Source: CAYMSF01 sp964542255 (GTDB lineage Bacteria; Verrucomicrobiota; Lentisphaeria; Victivallales; Victivallaceae). From it: DNA of 10,344 nucleotides. Positions 1 through 6,821 of the stretch are shown here, piece after piece (the stretch's first letter is position 1; every line of letters begins with the position of its first letter). The position numbers and the translations under genes are program-made. Under the pieces are notes generated by a model that worked only from the letters and a program-made list of their open reading frames with translations, ran no database searches and was not told the origin of the DNA. The stretch covers positions 1 to 10,344 of the forward strand of contig CAZITV010000078.1 in assembly GCA_964542255.1 (NCBI GenBank), given 5' to 3'.

Positions 1-65
1 TTCCCGGTGCCGACATGGATCCGGTTTTGCGGGATGGGATATTCAATTATTTTCATTTTTGGCAT
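1..65 (-). CDS. 5' end of an unidentified gene, cut by the window edge
   Basis: An ATG at 65 opens a frame that stays open to base 1, giving 21 residues beginning MPKMKIIEYPIPQNRIHVGT. It lies 30 bases downstream of the RNase G-like gene on the same strand, with no terminator between them, so it is probably the next gene of that transcript. A second in-frame ATG at 56 is an alternative start. No strong Shine-Dalgarno is visible: only GAG about ten bases before the first ATG. A small hairpin (65-70 paired with 74-79, three-base loop) overlaps the first start and may affect initiation. Too little is present to name a family, and a short chance frame cannot be excluded. Confidence 0.45.
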   Translation of the reverse strand, partial: MPKMKIIEYPIPQNRIHVGTG

Positions 66-95
66 TTGAGCTACTCAAAATGAAAACGAATATGA

Positions 96-1748
96 TTAAT
101 ACTCGACGTTATTTTCCGGATTGACTAGGCGGAAGTCCTCGTGGTGGAGCGTACTTTCGGCGCGGAAGCTCAGATTTTTGCCGCTATATTTTACTTCGAG
201 TTCATCCAGCAGACCGGCGTCTTCATTTTTTAGTCTGGCGAGAACGTCGGGGTGCATAATAACACGGATTGAGAGGTTTTCCTTTGAATTGTGGCGTTTC
301 AGCACGGCATTGAGCCGGCGCTGGATTTCTACACTCATAGAGATGGTGGATTTGATGCGGCCGCTGCCTTCGCAGTATGGGCACCGGTCATAGACGGTAT
401 CTTTAAGGCTTTCATGCTCTCTTTGGCGGGTCATTTCCATTAGTCCGAGCTTGCTGAGTGGTAAAATTTTAGTTTTGGCGCGGTCGGTGCGCACCAGTTT
501 TTTCATATGTTTATAAACAGTTTCGCGGTCGGCGGCATCGCGCATATCAATAAAATCTATGACCACCAACCCGCCGATATTGCGCAGGCGCATTTGTCTG
601 GCGATTTCTTCGGCTGCCTCCAAATTGGTTTTCAAAATCAATTCCGGCTGTTCCCCGATCCGTTTGCCTTTACCGGTATTAACATCGATAGAGATTAGCG
701 CTTCAGTTTCATCAACACAAATATAACCGCCTGACGGGAGTTGTACTTCGCGCCGAAAAATGTCATTAACCTGTTCAGCAATTCTAAAGCGTTCAAAAAT
801 AGAAATATCGCGGTCGTACATGGTGACTTTGCGTGCCATTCTTCCGCCGCCGAATTTCTGCAGTGCATTATGAATCAGGTTAAAAGCAGAGTTGTCATCG
901 ACGACGATTTGGTCGATATCGTCAGTAACAGAATCCCGGATAGTGCGTTCGAGCAGGCTTGGTTCTGAATAAACCGAAGACGGCACGGTGCCTTTATCCA
1001 TTGCGACTTCGACGTTGTGCCAATAATCCAGCAAAATATCCAGGTCGTGTTTAAAAAAGAGCGCCTTGCGGCCTTCGCCGACAGTACGGCAAATTAATCC
1101 CATGCCCTCCGGCACATCGAGTTCTGATAAAATTTTGCGCAGCCGCTGCCGTTCCTGATTGTTGTCAATTTTACTTGAGAGACCAATATGATTTGAATAG
1201 GGCAGCAGCACCAGAAAACGTCCCGGGATGGAAATATTGGCAGTAACGCGGCAACCTTTGGTGCCTATTGGTCCTTTGGTTATCTGGACAAGTAATTCTG
1301 TTCCAGGAGGGAATACTTCCGGAATATCTTTAATGCTGTATTTTTTTTGGCGGCGGGTTTGTTCTTTTTCGCGCAGTTGTTTGCCGACGGCACGCTGACC
1401 ACGCATCCGGCGCAAATTGTCAGAAAAACTGGTGCGTTTTTTTTGATTTAAGGCGATGGGGATAACTGGTACGGAATCTTCAGTGTCGGCATCAGCGTCT
1501 TTGCTTTTGTCCTCTTCGACCATATCCCAATAGTGCAGGAAGGCATTTTTACCGATTCCGATATCAACAAAAGCCGCCTGCAGGGTTGGTTCGATATTGA
1601 CAATTCTGCCGAGATAAACTGAACCGACGCGCGGTTCGTTTTCGGCGCGTTCGATTTCATATTCCTCCAGACGGCCGTTATTCAACATGGCAAATCTGGT
1701 TTCCAGTTTTTCACAATTTAATACTATGCGATTCTTGATGCTTTCCAT
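96..1748 (-). CDS. rng: RNase E/G-family endoribonuclease (RNase G-like)
   Basis: This is a single-strand-specific endoribonuclease of the RNase E/G family, which in bacteria matures 16S rRNA 5' ends and starts mRNA decay in the cytoplasm. With the start at 1748 it has 550 residues. The N-terminal S1 RNA-binding domain (about 37-190) contains GRIVNIEPTLQAAFVDIG and GTKGCRVTANISIPGR. The DNase I-like catalytic part carries SIDVNTG (Asp355) and VVIDFIDM (Asp398), matching the two metal-binding aspartates of E. coli RNase E (303 and 346). CPYC (Cys456, Cys459) is the zinc-link motif. It is longer than E. coli RNase G (489) mainly because of a charged insertion at about 78-140 inside the S1 domain, and it lacks the long C-terminal scaffold of RNase E. 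The frame extends to a GTG at 1796, but the ATG at 1748 begins the conserved sequence. It is a separate unit from E2 because a terminator lies between. Confidence 0.93.
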   Translation of the reverse strand: MESIKNRIVLNCEKLETRFAMLNNGRLEEYEIERAENEPRVGSVYLGRIVNIEPTLQAAFVDIGIGKNAFLHYWDMVEEDKSKDADADTEDSVPVIPIALNQKKRTSFSDNLRRMRGQRAVGKQLREKEQTRRQKKYSIKDIPEVFPPGTELLVQITKGPIGTKGCRVTANISIPGRFLVLLPYSNHIGLSSKIDNNQERQRLRKILSELDVPEGMGLICRTVGEGRKALFFKHDLDILLDYWHNVEVAMDKGTVPSSVYSEPSLLERTIRDSVTDDIDQIVVDDNSAFNLIHNALQKFGGGRMARKVTMYDRDISIFERFRIAEQVNDIFRREVQLPSGGYICVDETEALISIDVNTGKGKRIGEQPELILKTNLEAAEEIARQMRLRNIGGLVVIDFIDMRDAADRETVYKHMKKLVRTDRAKTKILPLSKLGLMEMTRQREHESLKDTVYDRCPYCEGSGRIKSTISMSVEIQRRLNAVLKRHNSKENLSIRVIMHPDVLARLKNEDAGLLDELEVKYSGKNLSFRAESTLHHEDFRLVNPENNVEY

Positions 1749-1839
1749 TTGAATATTCTTTTTCCCAATCCCAATATGACAACAATTAAACAACACTAGT
1801 TACAATTAGCACTTTGCCGCGTGAATGCAACTGCCAATT

Positions 1840-1854
1840 ACGCTAAAATAGCGT
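1840..1854. repeat. Short perfect hairpin upstream of the RNase G-like gene
   Basis: ACGCTA (1840-1845) and TAGCGT (1849-1854) are perfect complements around a three-base loop. The site lies about 92 bases before the RNase G-like start, in its likely promoter or leader region. There is no T-tract on either side, so it does not look like a terminator. In E. coli, RNase E controls its own mRNA through leader hairpins; a similar role here is only speculation. I saw no convincing -35/-10 pair in 1749-1877. Confidence 0.35.
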
Positions 1855-1877
1855 GAAATGACATAGAATCAGCATAA

Positions 1878-2043
1878 GATGAACCCGCCAAAAGTCGGTC
1901 GCTGCTTTTTGCGTCTCAACATAAGTCCTTGCCAGCCGCTCCTTGCCGGTTACCGCCGAGGGTAGCCGGCGGCGGAGCCGGCTTATAAATCCTTGTGCCG
2001 ATCCATCAAAAATCACCTTGACCGGGCTTTTGGCGGGTTCATC
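1878..2043. mobile_element. Candidate MITE: 166 bp, 17-bp terminal inverted repeats, 6-bp target duplication
   Basis: The ends are exact inverted repeats: GATGAACCCGCCAAAAG (1878-1894) and its complement CTTTTGGCGGGTTCATC (2027-2043). Pairing resumes inward after a small bulge (CGGTC at 1896-1900 with GACCG at 2020-2024). The element is abutted on both sides by the same hexamer, GCATAA (1872-1877 and 2044-2049), as expected for a target-site duplication made at transposition. The interior is G+C-rich and structured: 1945-1954 pairs with 1961-1970 over a six-base loop, GCCGGC recurs inverted at 1965-1970 and 1977-1982, and ATAARTCCTTG occurs at 1921-1931 and 1985-1995. It encodes no transposase, so any movement would need one supplied in trans. 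It sits between the E2 terminator and the RNase G-like gene. An alternative is a structured RNA or REP-like palindrome. Only one copy is in the window. Confidence 0.7.
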
Positions 2044-2048
2044 GCATA

Positions 2049-2094
2049 ATACTGAGTAGCATTCTAAAAGATAGTAAAGCTTGCTACTCAGTAT
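2049..2094. repeat. 13-bp perfect inverted repeat next to the MITE
   Basis: ATACTGAGTAGCA (2049-2061) is exactly complementary to TGCTACTCAGTAT (2082-2094), with a 20-base A+T-rich loop. Neither side has a T-tract, so it is not a typical intrinsic terminator. The similarity continues beyond the perfect core if the adjacent 166-base element and one copy of GCATAA are removed: 1860-1877 then becomes the outer part of the left arm and 2095-2109 that of the right arm. This makes it look like the remains of a larger palindrome split by insertion. Its function is unknown. Confidence 0.6.
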
Positions 2095-2124
2095 AAGTTA
2101 TTCATAGTCGAAGAAGCATGCAGC

Positions 2125-2177
2125 AAAAAACAGCGCGGTCAACGCTGATATTTATAAAAATATTCAGTTGACCGCGC
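2125..2177 (-). terminator. Rho-independent terminator of the dehydrogenase operon
   Basis: Read on the minus strand, GCGCGGTCAAC (2177-2167) pairs perfectly over 11 bases with GTTGACCGCGC (2143-2133). The A+T-rich region between can extend the stem imperfectly. The stem is followed two bases later by six T residues (2130-2125). It starts about 40 bases after the E2 stop codon. No T-tract follows on the plus strand, so it should act only on minus-strand transcription, separating E1-E2 from the RNase G-like gene. Confidence 0.88.
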
Positions 2178-2217
2178 CAAGATCTACCGGGTGTCTATCA
2201 ATGAAAACAAATGGGTA

Positions 2218-3579
2218 TTAAATCATCGAATTCCACAACCCGCGGTTTTCCAGCTTGGTTTTTACAGCATTAACGAACTGTGCTCCCATCGCGCCGTCAA
2301 TGACACGGTGGTCGCAGCTCAAAGTTACTTTCATTATGCTGCGGACAACAACCTGGTTGTCTCTGACAACCGGGGTCGGAATCGCGGACGATACGGCGAG
2401 AATCGCTGATTCGCCGGGATTGATAATCGCGCAGAAGTTTTCGACATCCAGCATTCCCATATTGGAAATGGTGAAAGTGCCGCCTTTCATTGCGTCAGGC
2501 GGGAGTTTTCCGGCTCTGGCTTTTTCGGCCATTTCCGCCACTTCGTCCTGAATTTCGTCGAGTGCTTTTTTGTCGGTATTTTTGATGACCGGGACGACAA
2601 GACCGTTATCAATGCTGACCGCGACGCCGACATTGATTTTGGTTTTGCGCATGACAAATTTGCCGTCAGACGAGGCGTTTACCATCGGAAATTCTTTCAA
2701 TGCCAATGCAACCGCTTTGACAATGAATACATTCACACTCAAATTAATTCCCATTGCCTTGAGCTGCGCCCGCTTTTCCGCCAGGGCAGTCATGTCAATG
2801 CTGGTCGTAACATAAAAGTGAGGGATCGTCTGCTTGGATTCAGTCAAACGCTGCGCAATCACTTTGCGCATGGTGGACATCTCCTGCGGTTTCTCAATAA
2901 CCGCATTGTTGACATCAGCCAGCGTAATACGGCTGCCGTCGCCGGAACCGGAGAGATTGAGCAGTTCGAGCTTTTCCTTTTTGGCAACATTAAACGCGGT
3001 CGGAGTAATTTTTATCTGATTGTACCCGGAGCTTTCCAAATACTGTTTTACATCATTTTCGGTAACGCGTCCACATTCACCACCTGTACCGCTTACTTTG
3101 TCTAAATCAATCAGATAATCGGCAGCAAATTTTTTTGCGCGCGGTGACGGATTTGGTTTTTTGCTTGCCGGCATTGGCATTGGTATTGGGATGGCGGCTG
3201 GCGCCGCTGCCGCGGCAGTTTGAACCGCGGCCGGTTTAGCTTGAACTGCAGCCGGCGGAGCAGCTTTTGCGGGAGCTGCAGGGGCAGCAGCAGGCACCGG
3301 AGCCGCAGGCTTGATTTCCTCAATTACCGGGATTGCTTCGCCCTTATTGCCGATAACGGCGGCGATGCTCATCACCGGAACCTGTTTGCCGGCCGGGATA
3401 ACAATTTTGAGCACGGTGCCTTCAAATTGAGATTCTACCTCGAGGACGGCCTTATCGGTTTCTACTTCAAAGAGGATGTCGCCTTTTTTGACGGTATCGC
3501 CCTCTTTGACGCGCCATTTATCAATAACTACGGTCTCTTCAGACTGACCGAGTTTTGGGATTGGTACTTTTATTGCCAT
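2218..3579 (-). CDS. pdhC: Dihydrolipoamide acyltransferase (E2) of the pyruvate dehydrogenase complex
   Basis: This is the E2 core of a 2-oxoacid dehydrogenase complex, which moves the acetyl group from E1 through a lipoyl arm to CoA. It has 453 residues. Domains in order: one lipoyl domain (about 1-80) with lipoylation site ETDKAVLE (Lys43); a flexible Ala/Pro linker (about 85-142); a peripheral-subunit-binding domain (about 143-181); a second segment resembling the same domain (about 191-228); and the catalytic domain (about 230-453) with GGTFTISNMGM and the active-site motif DHRVIDGA (His424, Asp428). The ATG at 3579 is preceded by AAAAGGAA at good distance. It follows E1 by 25 bases and ends before a strong terminator. 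No E3 (lipoamide dehydrogenase) gene is in the window. Specificity for pyruvate rather than acetoin or branched-chain acids is inferred, not shown; two binding-domain-like segments are unusual. Confidence 0.92.
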   Translation of the reverse strand: MAIKVPIPKLGQSEETVVIDKWRVKEGDTVKKGDILFEVETDKAVLEVESQFEGTVLKIVIPAGKQVPVMSIAAVIGNKGEAIPVIEEIKPAAPVPAAAPAAPAKAAPPAAVQAKPAAVQTAAAAAPAAIPIPMPMPASKKPNPSPRAKKFAADYLIDLDKVSGTGGECGRVTENDVKQYLESSGYNQIKITPTAFNVAKKEKLELLNLSGSGDGSRITLADVNNAVIEKPQEMSTMRKVIAQRLTESKQTIPHFYVTTSIDMTALAEKRAQLKAMGINLSVNVFIVKAVALALKEFPMVNASSDGKFVMRKTKINVGVAVSIDNGLVVPVIKNTDKKALDEIQDEVAEMAEKARAGKLPPDAMKGGTFTISNMGMLDVENFCAIINPGESAILAVSSAIPTPVVRDNQVVVRSIMKVTLSCDHRVIDGAMGAQFVNAVKTKLENRGLWNSMI

Positions 3580-3604
3580 GACTGTATTCCTTTTGTAAGT
3601 TTGC

Positions 3605-5899
3605 TCAAATAAGTGATTTGGCAGCTTTAATCATATCGGCAGGAGTGGGCAGGAATGCCGCTTCCAGCGTGTATGCCTGCGGAGCAATGCCGTTCTTGGC
3701 GCCGACCTTGAGTACCGGTGCGTCCAAATGGTCAAAGCAGTTGGCAACAATTTGCGAAACAATTTCGCCGGTGAAACTGCCAATGTCAACACACTGGCTA
3801 ATTGCCACACAGCGTCCAGTTTTGCGTACTGAAGCAAAAACTGTTTCCCAGTCAAACGGAACCAGGGTACGCGGGTCAATCACTTCAACACTAATACCTT
3901 CTTCAGCTAATTTTGCCGCGGCTGTCATTGCATCAGCAACCGCAGGCCCCCAGACGACAAAAGTCACATCAGAACCTTCACGCAGGACGTTCGCCTGACC
4001 AAACGGCACCAGATAATCTGTTGCCGGCACTACGCCTTTAACGTTGTATAACAACTGACCTTCGACAAAGATAACCGGATTGTCATCGCGGATAGCAGTT
4101 TTAATTAATCCCTTGGCATCGTATGGGTTAGAAGGATAAGCAACATAAGTTCCGGGAATATGGGCAAACATAGATTCCAAAGACTGGGAATGCTGACCGC
4201 CGTAACCTTTGCCGCCGCCAACGCTGCAGCGTACCACCATCGGCACTTTGGTTGAAGCGCCGGTCATATAATGCCACTTTGCCGCCTGATTGGAAATCTG
4301 GTCAGAGGCCATTAATGCGAAGTCCATATACATCAACTCTGCCACCGGACGGTAGCCGGTCATCGCCATACCCACTGCGGCGCCGCAAATACATGCTTCA
4401 GAAATCGGAGTATTGAAGACCCGGTCACGGCCGAAAGATTCAAGCATACCTTTGGTGAGTTTGAACGCGTTGCCGTAATCTGCTACGTCTTCGCCGAATA
4501 ATACAACGCGTTTGTCGCGCAGCATTTCTTCAATGATGCCTTCTTTAATCGCGTCGCGGTAGTTAATTCTGCCTTCCGCGTCGCGTTTAACTTCCGGTAT
4601 CGGCTGGTAAGTTTCAACCTTGGTATATTTTTCCGGAACAACCGTGCAGCTGGTGTCGGTGTACATGTACTTGATGACATCTTCTGGAATCGGGTCGGCA
4701 GCATCTGCGGCGCGGCGTGCAGCACGGGCATTGCGGTCAATTACGCGCTTATCAATCGCCTTGATTTCTTTTTCGGAAAAAACTTTGGACTGAAGTAATT
4801 GTTTTCTGAATGTGTCAATCGGGTCAACATCTTTCCATTTGGCTTCTTCTTCGCGGGTACGGTATTCGTTGCGCGGGTCAGAGAGGGAGTGACCATAGTA
4901 ACGGTAGGTGTCGAGTTCAAGCAGGACTGGACCTTTGCCAGTGGCAATAATTGCCTTGGCCCGCTTAATAGCATCACGCACTGCGAGAATATCCATACCG
5001 TTAATAACTTCAGCATGCATATTGTCGTTGTCAAAGCCGGCGCCGCGGCGCGCCATAAAATCAACACCATTGACTTCTTCGTCAGCGCGTCCAGTCATAC
5101 CGAAGTGGTTATTGACAATACAGTAAATTACCGGCAGACCAAACTTGGTGCGTGCAATTTTACCGGAAAACTGTTCCTGTGATGCCCAGTTCAACGCTTC
5201 CAGCACTACACCGTTGGAATAAGCGCCGTCGCCGGCGAATGTGCAGACGACACTGTGCTTCATATCCGCATCAATACGGCAGGTCATACCAGCGCCGGTA
5301 GCAATCGGAACGCCGCCACCGACAATCGCGTTAGCGCCGAGATGACCGACTCTAAAGTCAGCGATATGCATACCGCCGCCACGGCCTTTGCCGTAACCAT
5401 CTTCTTTGCCGAATAATTCGGCGATAGTGCGGAAGACGTGGTCTTCCATTACCGCTTCCCGCAGTGCGTTGCCTTTCAGCGCGGCGTATTCTGGACAGCG
5501 GGTTTTTAATTCAGCCTCGGTCATCCGGTGAATCGCATGGAACCCTTTGGCGATAGAATCGCCGTGACCGCGGTGGGTTGAGGTAATATAATCAGAAATA
5601 TTGAGCATAGAGCAGGCGCCGGAAGCAGTTGCTTCCTGACCGATTGACAAGTGTGTCGGACCGCGATACTCATAATCGCTGATAATTTCATAAGCGCCGG
5701 TACGGCATTTTAAAATCATCTCTTCGAATTCACGGATAACCAGCATCGATTCATACAGTTCTTCTAATTCTGCCTTGCTGATGCGTTTGGCGGCAAACTC
5801 TTCTTTAACCGAAGATGAAAACTGATACGCCGGAATTGACGGCAGCTTAATGGTCTGCTTTTTAAAATCCGGACCGCTGTTACTGTAGTAGTTAGCCAA
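3605..5899 (-). CDS. Fused alpha-beta E1 of the pyruvate dehydrogenase complex
   Basis: This thiamine diphosphate enzyme decarboxylates the 2-oxoacid and acylates the E2 lipoyl group. Its 764 residues join both E1 chains. The alpha part (about 40-400) has THRGHGDSIAKG, FGKEDGYGKGRGGGMH, the cofactor motif GDGAYSNG (223-230) to NN (263-264), and the loop YRYYGHSLSDP. The beta part (about 443-764) has GEDVADYG (Glu470), NTPISE, GGQHSQSLE (His570) and VIDPRTLVPFD. Two additions to the usual alpha fold are visible: about 30 residues near 120-155, and about 11 residues inside the cofactor motif (near 241-252), which makes that motif longer than usual. The start is TTG, supported by AAGGAG seven bases upstream (5907-5912); the next Met, at residue 52, is inside the conserved fold. 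The substrate is most likely pyruvate; acetoin or a branched-chain 2-oxoacid is possible. Confidence 0.92.
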   Translation of the reverse strand: MANYYSNSGPDFKKQTIKLPSIPAYQFSSSVKEEFAAKRISKAELEELYESMLVIREFEEMILKCRTGAYEIISDYEYRGPTHLSIGQEATASGACSMLNISDYITSTHRGHGDSIAKGFHAIHRMTEAELKTRCPEYAALKGNALREAVMEDHVFRTIAELFGKEDGYGKGRGGGMHIADFRVGHLGANAIVGGGVPIATGAGMTCRIDADMKHSVVCTFAGDGAYSNGVVLEALNWASQEQFSGKIARTKFGLPVIYCIVNNHFGMTGRADEEVNGVDFMARRGAGFDNDNMHAEVINGMDILAVRDAIKRAKAIIATGKGPVLLELDTYRYYGHSLSDPRNEYRTREEEAKWKDVDPIDTFRKQLLQSKVFSEKEIKAIDKRVIDRNARAARRAADAADPIPEDVIKYMYTDTSCTVVPEKYTKVETYQPIPEVKRDAEGRINYRDAIKEGIIEEMLRDKRVVLFGEDVADYGNAFKLTKGMLESFGRDRVFNTPISEACICGAAVGMAMTGYRPVAELMYMDFALMASDQISNQAAKWHYMTGASTKVPMVVRCSVGGGKGYGGQHSQSLESMFAHIPGTYVAYPSNPYDAKGLIKTAIRDDNPVIFVEGQLLYNVKGVVPATDYLVPFGQANVLREGSDVTFVVWGPAVADAMTAAAKLAEEGISVEVIDPRTLVPFDWETVFASVRKTGRCVAISQCVDIGSFTGEIVSQIVANCFDHLDAPVLKVGAKNGIAPQAYTLEAAFLPTPADMIKAAKSLI

Positions 5900-5906
5900 T
5901 TTGGTG

Positions 5907-5912
5907 CTCCTT
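5907..5912 (-). promoter_or_regulatory. Ribosome binding site that fixes the TTG start of E1
   Basis: On the minus strand AAGGAG is followed by seven bases and then TTG GCT AAC. It is the only good Shine-Dalgarno near the beginning of the E1 frame, and no ATG or GTG start fits the conserved N-terminus, so the TTG codon is taken as the real start. Confidence 0.8.
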
Positions 5913-5942
5913 GTGTTTATTTTGGACTGATTTTAATAATAA

Positions 5943-5950
5943 ATTGCAAT
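5943..5950. promoter_or_regulatory. Possible operator ATTGCAAT in front of E1
   Basis: ATTGCAAT is a perfect 8-base palindrome in the 63-base gap between the repressor and E1. Its TTGCAA core is the same as the three boxes upstream of the repressor (6804-6834). It lies within one arm of a weak hairpin (5924-5932 with 5948-5955) that has no T-tract. A role as a repressor binding site is inference; a single short palindrome in A+T-rich DNA could be chance. Confidence 0.3.
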
Positions 5951-5962
5951 CAGCCCTTATGT

Positions 5963-6727
5963 TTAATAAATAACTGCTATTTTTTTCTTTTCTAAAATAT
6001 TTTTTGTTTTAGCCGGGATGCCGGCATCGGTTACTAGAACATCAATGTCATTAATACTGCCGCTTACCGCGAATGACGGAATGCCGATTTTGCTGCTGTC
6101 TGCCAGCACTATAACTTTTTCCGCCCGCTTCATAATTAACTCTTTGGTGTATGCCTCATTCGCGTCTGTCGTAGAAATACCATCTTCCAGGCTAAAGCCG
6201 ATCGTGCCGAGAAACGCTTTATTAATTGACAATGAATTAATTATTTTAGCGGTTAATGGTCCAACCAGCGTTCTGCTGAGCGCACGAAATTCTCCGCCAA
6301 TAATAATTAACCGGTGTTCGCTTTCCATCAATGCCGCCGCCGCCATTATCGAGTTAGTCACAATCGTCAAATTCTTTTTGATTCCCAGCAGTTTTACCAG
6401 GCCAAGCACACTGCTGCCGCCATCGAGATAAATCGTATCATTGTCTTCAATCAGTTTAATGGCGGCTCTCGCCATCAAATCTTTTTCCCGTGCATGAAAT
6501 GCGGCTTTTTCTGTAAAAATAGGTTCAGTTCTAGGGAATTTACTTCGAATCGCCCCGCCGTGTACCCGTTGCGCCTTGCCTTGTTCTTCCAGGGCCTGCA
6601 AATCCCGGCGAATCGTTGCTTCGGAAACTTTCAGTTTCTGACCCAGCTCCGTTATCGTCTGAACCCTGTCACTCAGCGCCTGCAAAATCAGCGTCTCACG
6701 TTCCGGCGAAAGCAATCTACGTTTCAT
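5963..6727 (-). CDS. DeoR-family transcriptional repressor
   Basis: This 254-residue DNA-binding regulator has the DeoR-family layout. Its N-terminal winged helix-turn-helix (about 5-60) has SEATIRRDLQALEEQGKAQR followed by VHGGAI. The C-terminal effector domain, related to sugar-phosphate isomerases (about 75-235), shows LDGGSS, TNS, GGEFR, LGTIGF...DGISTTDANEAYTK and ADSSKIG. Members usually respond to a phosphorylated sugar; which one cannot be read here. The usual DSGTT loop is LDGGSS in this protein, a mild variation. The ATG at 6727 is preferred over a TTG at 6739 because GGGTG lies a suitable distance before it and the conserved N-terminus starts there. It is the first gene of a probable repressor-E1-E2 operon and is divergent from the Sel1-zwf pair. 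Palindromes in the divergent region suggest autoregulation and possible control of zwf. Confidence 0.9.
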   Translation of the reverse strand: MKRRLLSPERETLILQALSDRVQTITELGQKLKVSEATIRRDLQALEEQGKAQRVHGGAIRSKFPRTEPIFTEKAAFHAREKDLMARAAIKLIEDNDTIYLDGGSSVLGLVKLLGIKKNLTIVTNSIMAAAALMESEHRLIIIGGEFRALSRTLVGPLTAKIINSLSINKAFLGTIGFSLEDGISTTDANEAYTKELIMKRAEKVIVLADSSKIGIPSFAVSGSINDIDVLVTDAGIPAKTKNILEKKKIAVIY

Positions 6728-6753
6728 TTTTACACCCAAACCAAATCGTTATT

Positions 6754-6777
6754 TTAACTGCATCATACTGTAGTTAA
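6754..6777. promoter_or_regulatory. Inverted repeat in the repressor leader, candidate operator
   Basis: TTAACTGCA (6754-6762) and TGTAGTTAA (6769-6777) are complementary at eight of nine positions around a six-base centre. The site lies 27 bases upstream of the repressor start, which suits autoregulation. Its identity as a protein-binding site is inferred from symmetry and position only. Confidence 0.4.
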
Positions 6778-6793
6778 CGGCAAACTCACCATT

Positions 6794-6821
6794 AAAATAC
6801 ACCTTTTGCAATATTTTGCAA
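6794..6821 (-). promoter_or_regulatory. Candidate promoter of the repressor-E1-E2 operon
   Basis: On the minus strand TTGCAA (6821-6816) could serve as -35 and TATTTT (6799-6794) as -10, with a 16-base spacer. Transcription would start near 6787 and leave a leader of about 60 bases containing the 6754-6777 inverted repeat. The -35 would coincide with the middle TTGCAA box, so a protein bound there would block the promoter. Both boxes are only fair matches to the sigma-70 consensus. Confidence 0.35.

Noticed and set aside
1749..1796. Longer start (GTG at 1796) for the RNase G-like protein
   Set aside because: The extra 16 residues (LFNCCHIGIGKK...) do not resemble the family's N-terminus, and the ATG at 1748 begins the conserved part.
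2049..2094. 13-bp inverted repeat as a second terminator or a dif-like recombination site
   Set aside because: There is no T-tract on either strand, the loop is 20 bases, and the arms do not resemble the XerC/XerD site consensus.
1749..2217. tRNA, known riboswitch or CRISPR repeat in the gap before the RNase G-like gene
   Set aside because: No cloverleaf with a T-loop motif, no familiar riboswitch core and no regularly spaced repeats are present; the inverted ends and flanking hexamer fit a transposable element better.
3220..3612. 130-codon plus-strand open frame opposite the start of E2
   Set aside because: It overlaps the lipoyl domain and linker coding region antisense, and its product looks like low-complexity back-translation.
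5924..5955. Hairpin between the repressor and E1 as a terminator
   Set aside because: The stem is short with a bulge and no T-tract follows on the minus strand, so it should not end transcription.
6728..6739. TTG start at 6739 for the DeoR-type repressor
   Set aside because: It adds only four residues, has no better ribosome site, and would use the GGGTG stretch that best serves the ATG at 6727.
6314..6757. 147-codon plus-strand open frame opposite the repressor gene
   Set aside because: It is antisense to a well-supported DeoR-family gene, has no recognisable motif, and is explained as a shadow of that gene's codon use.
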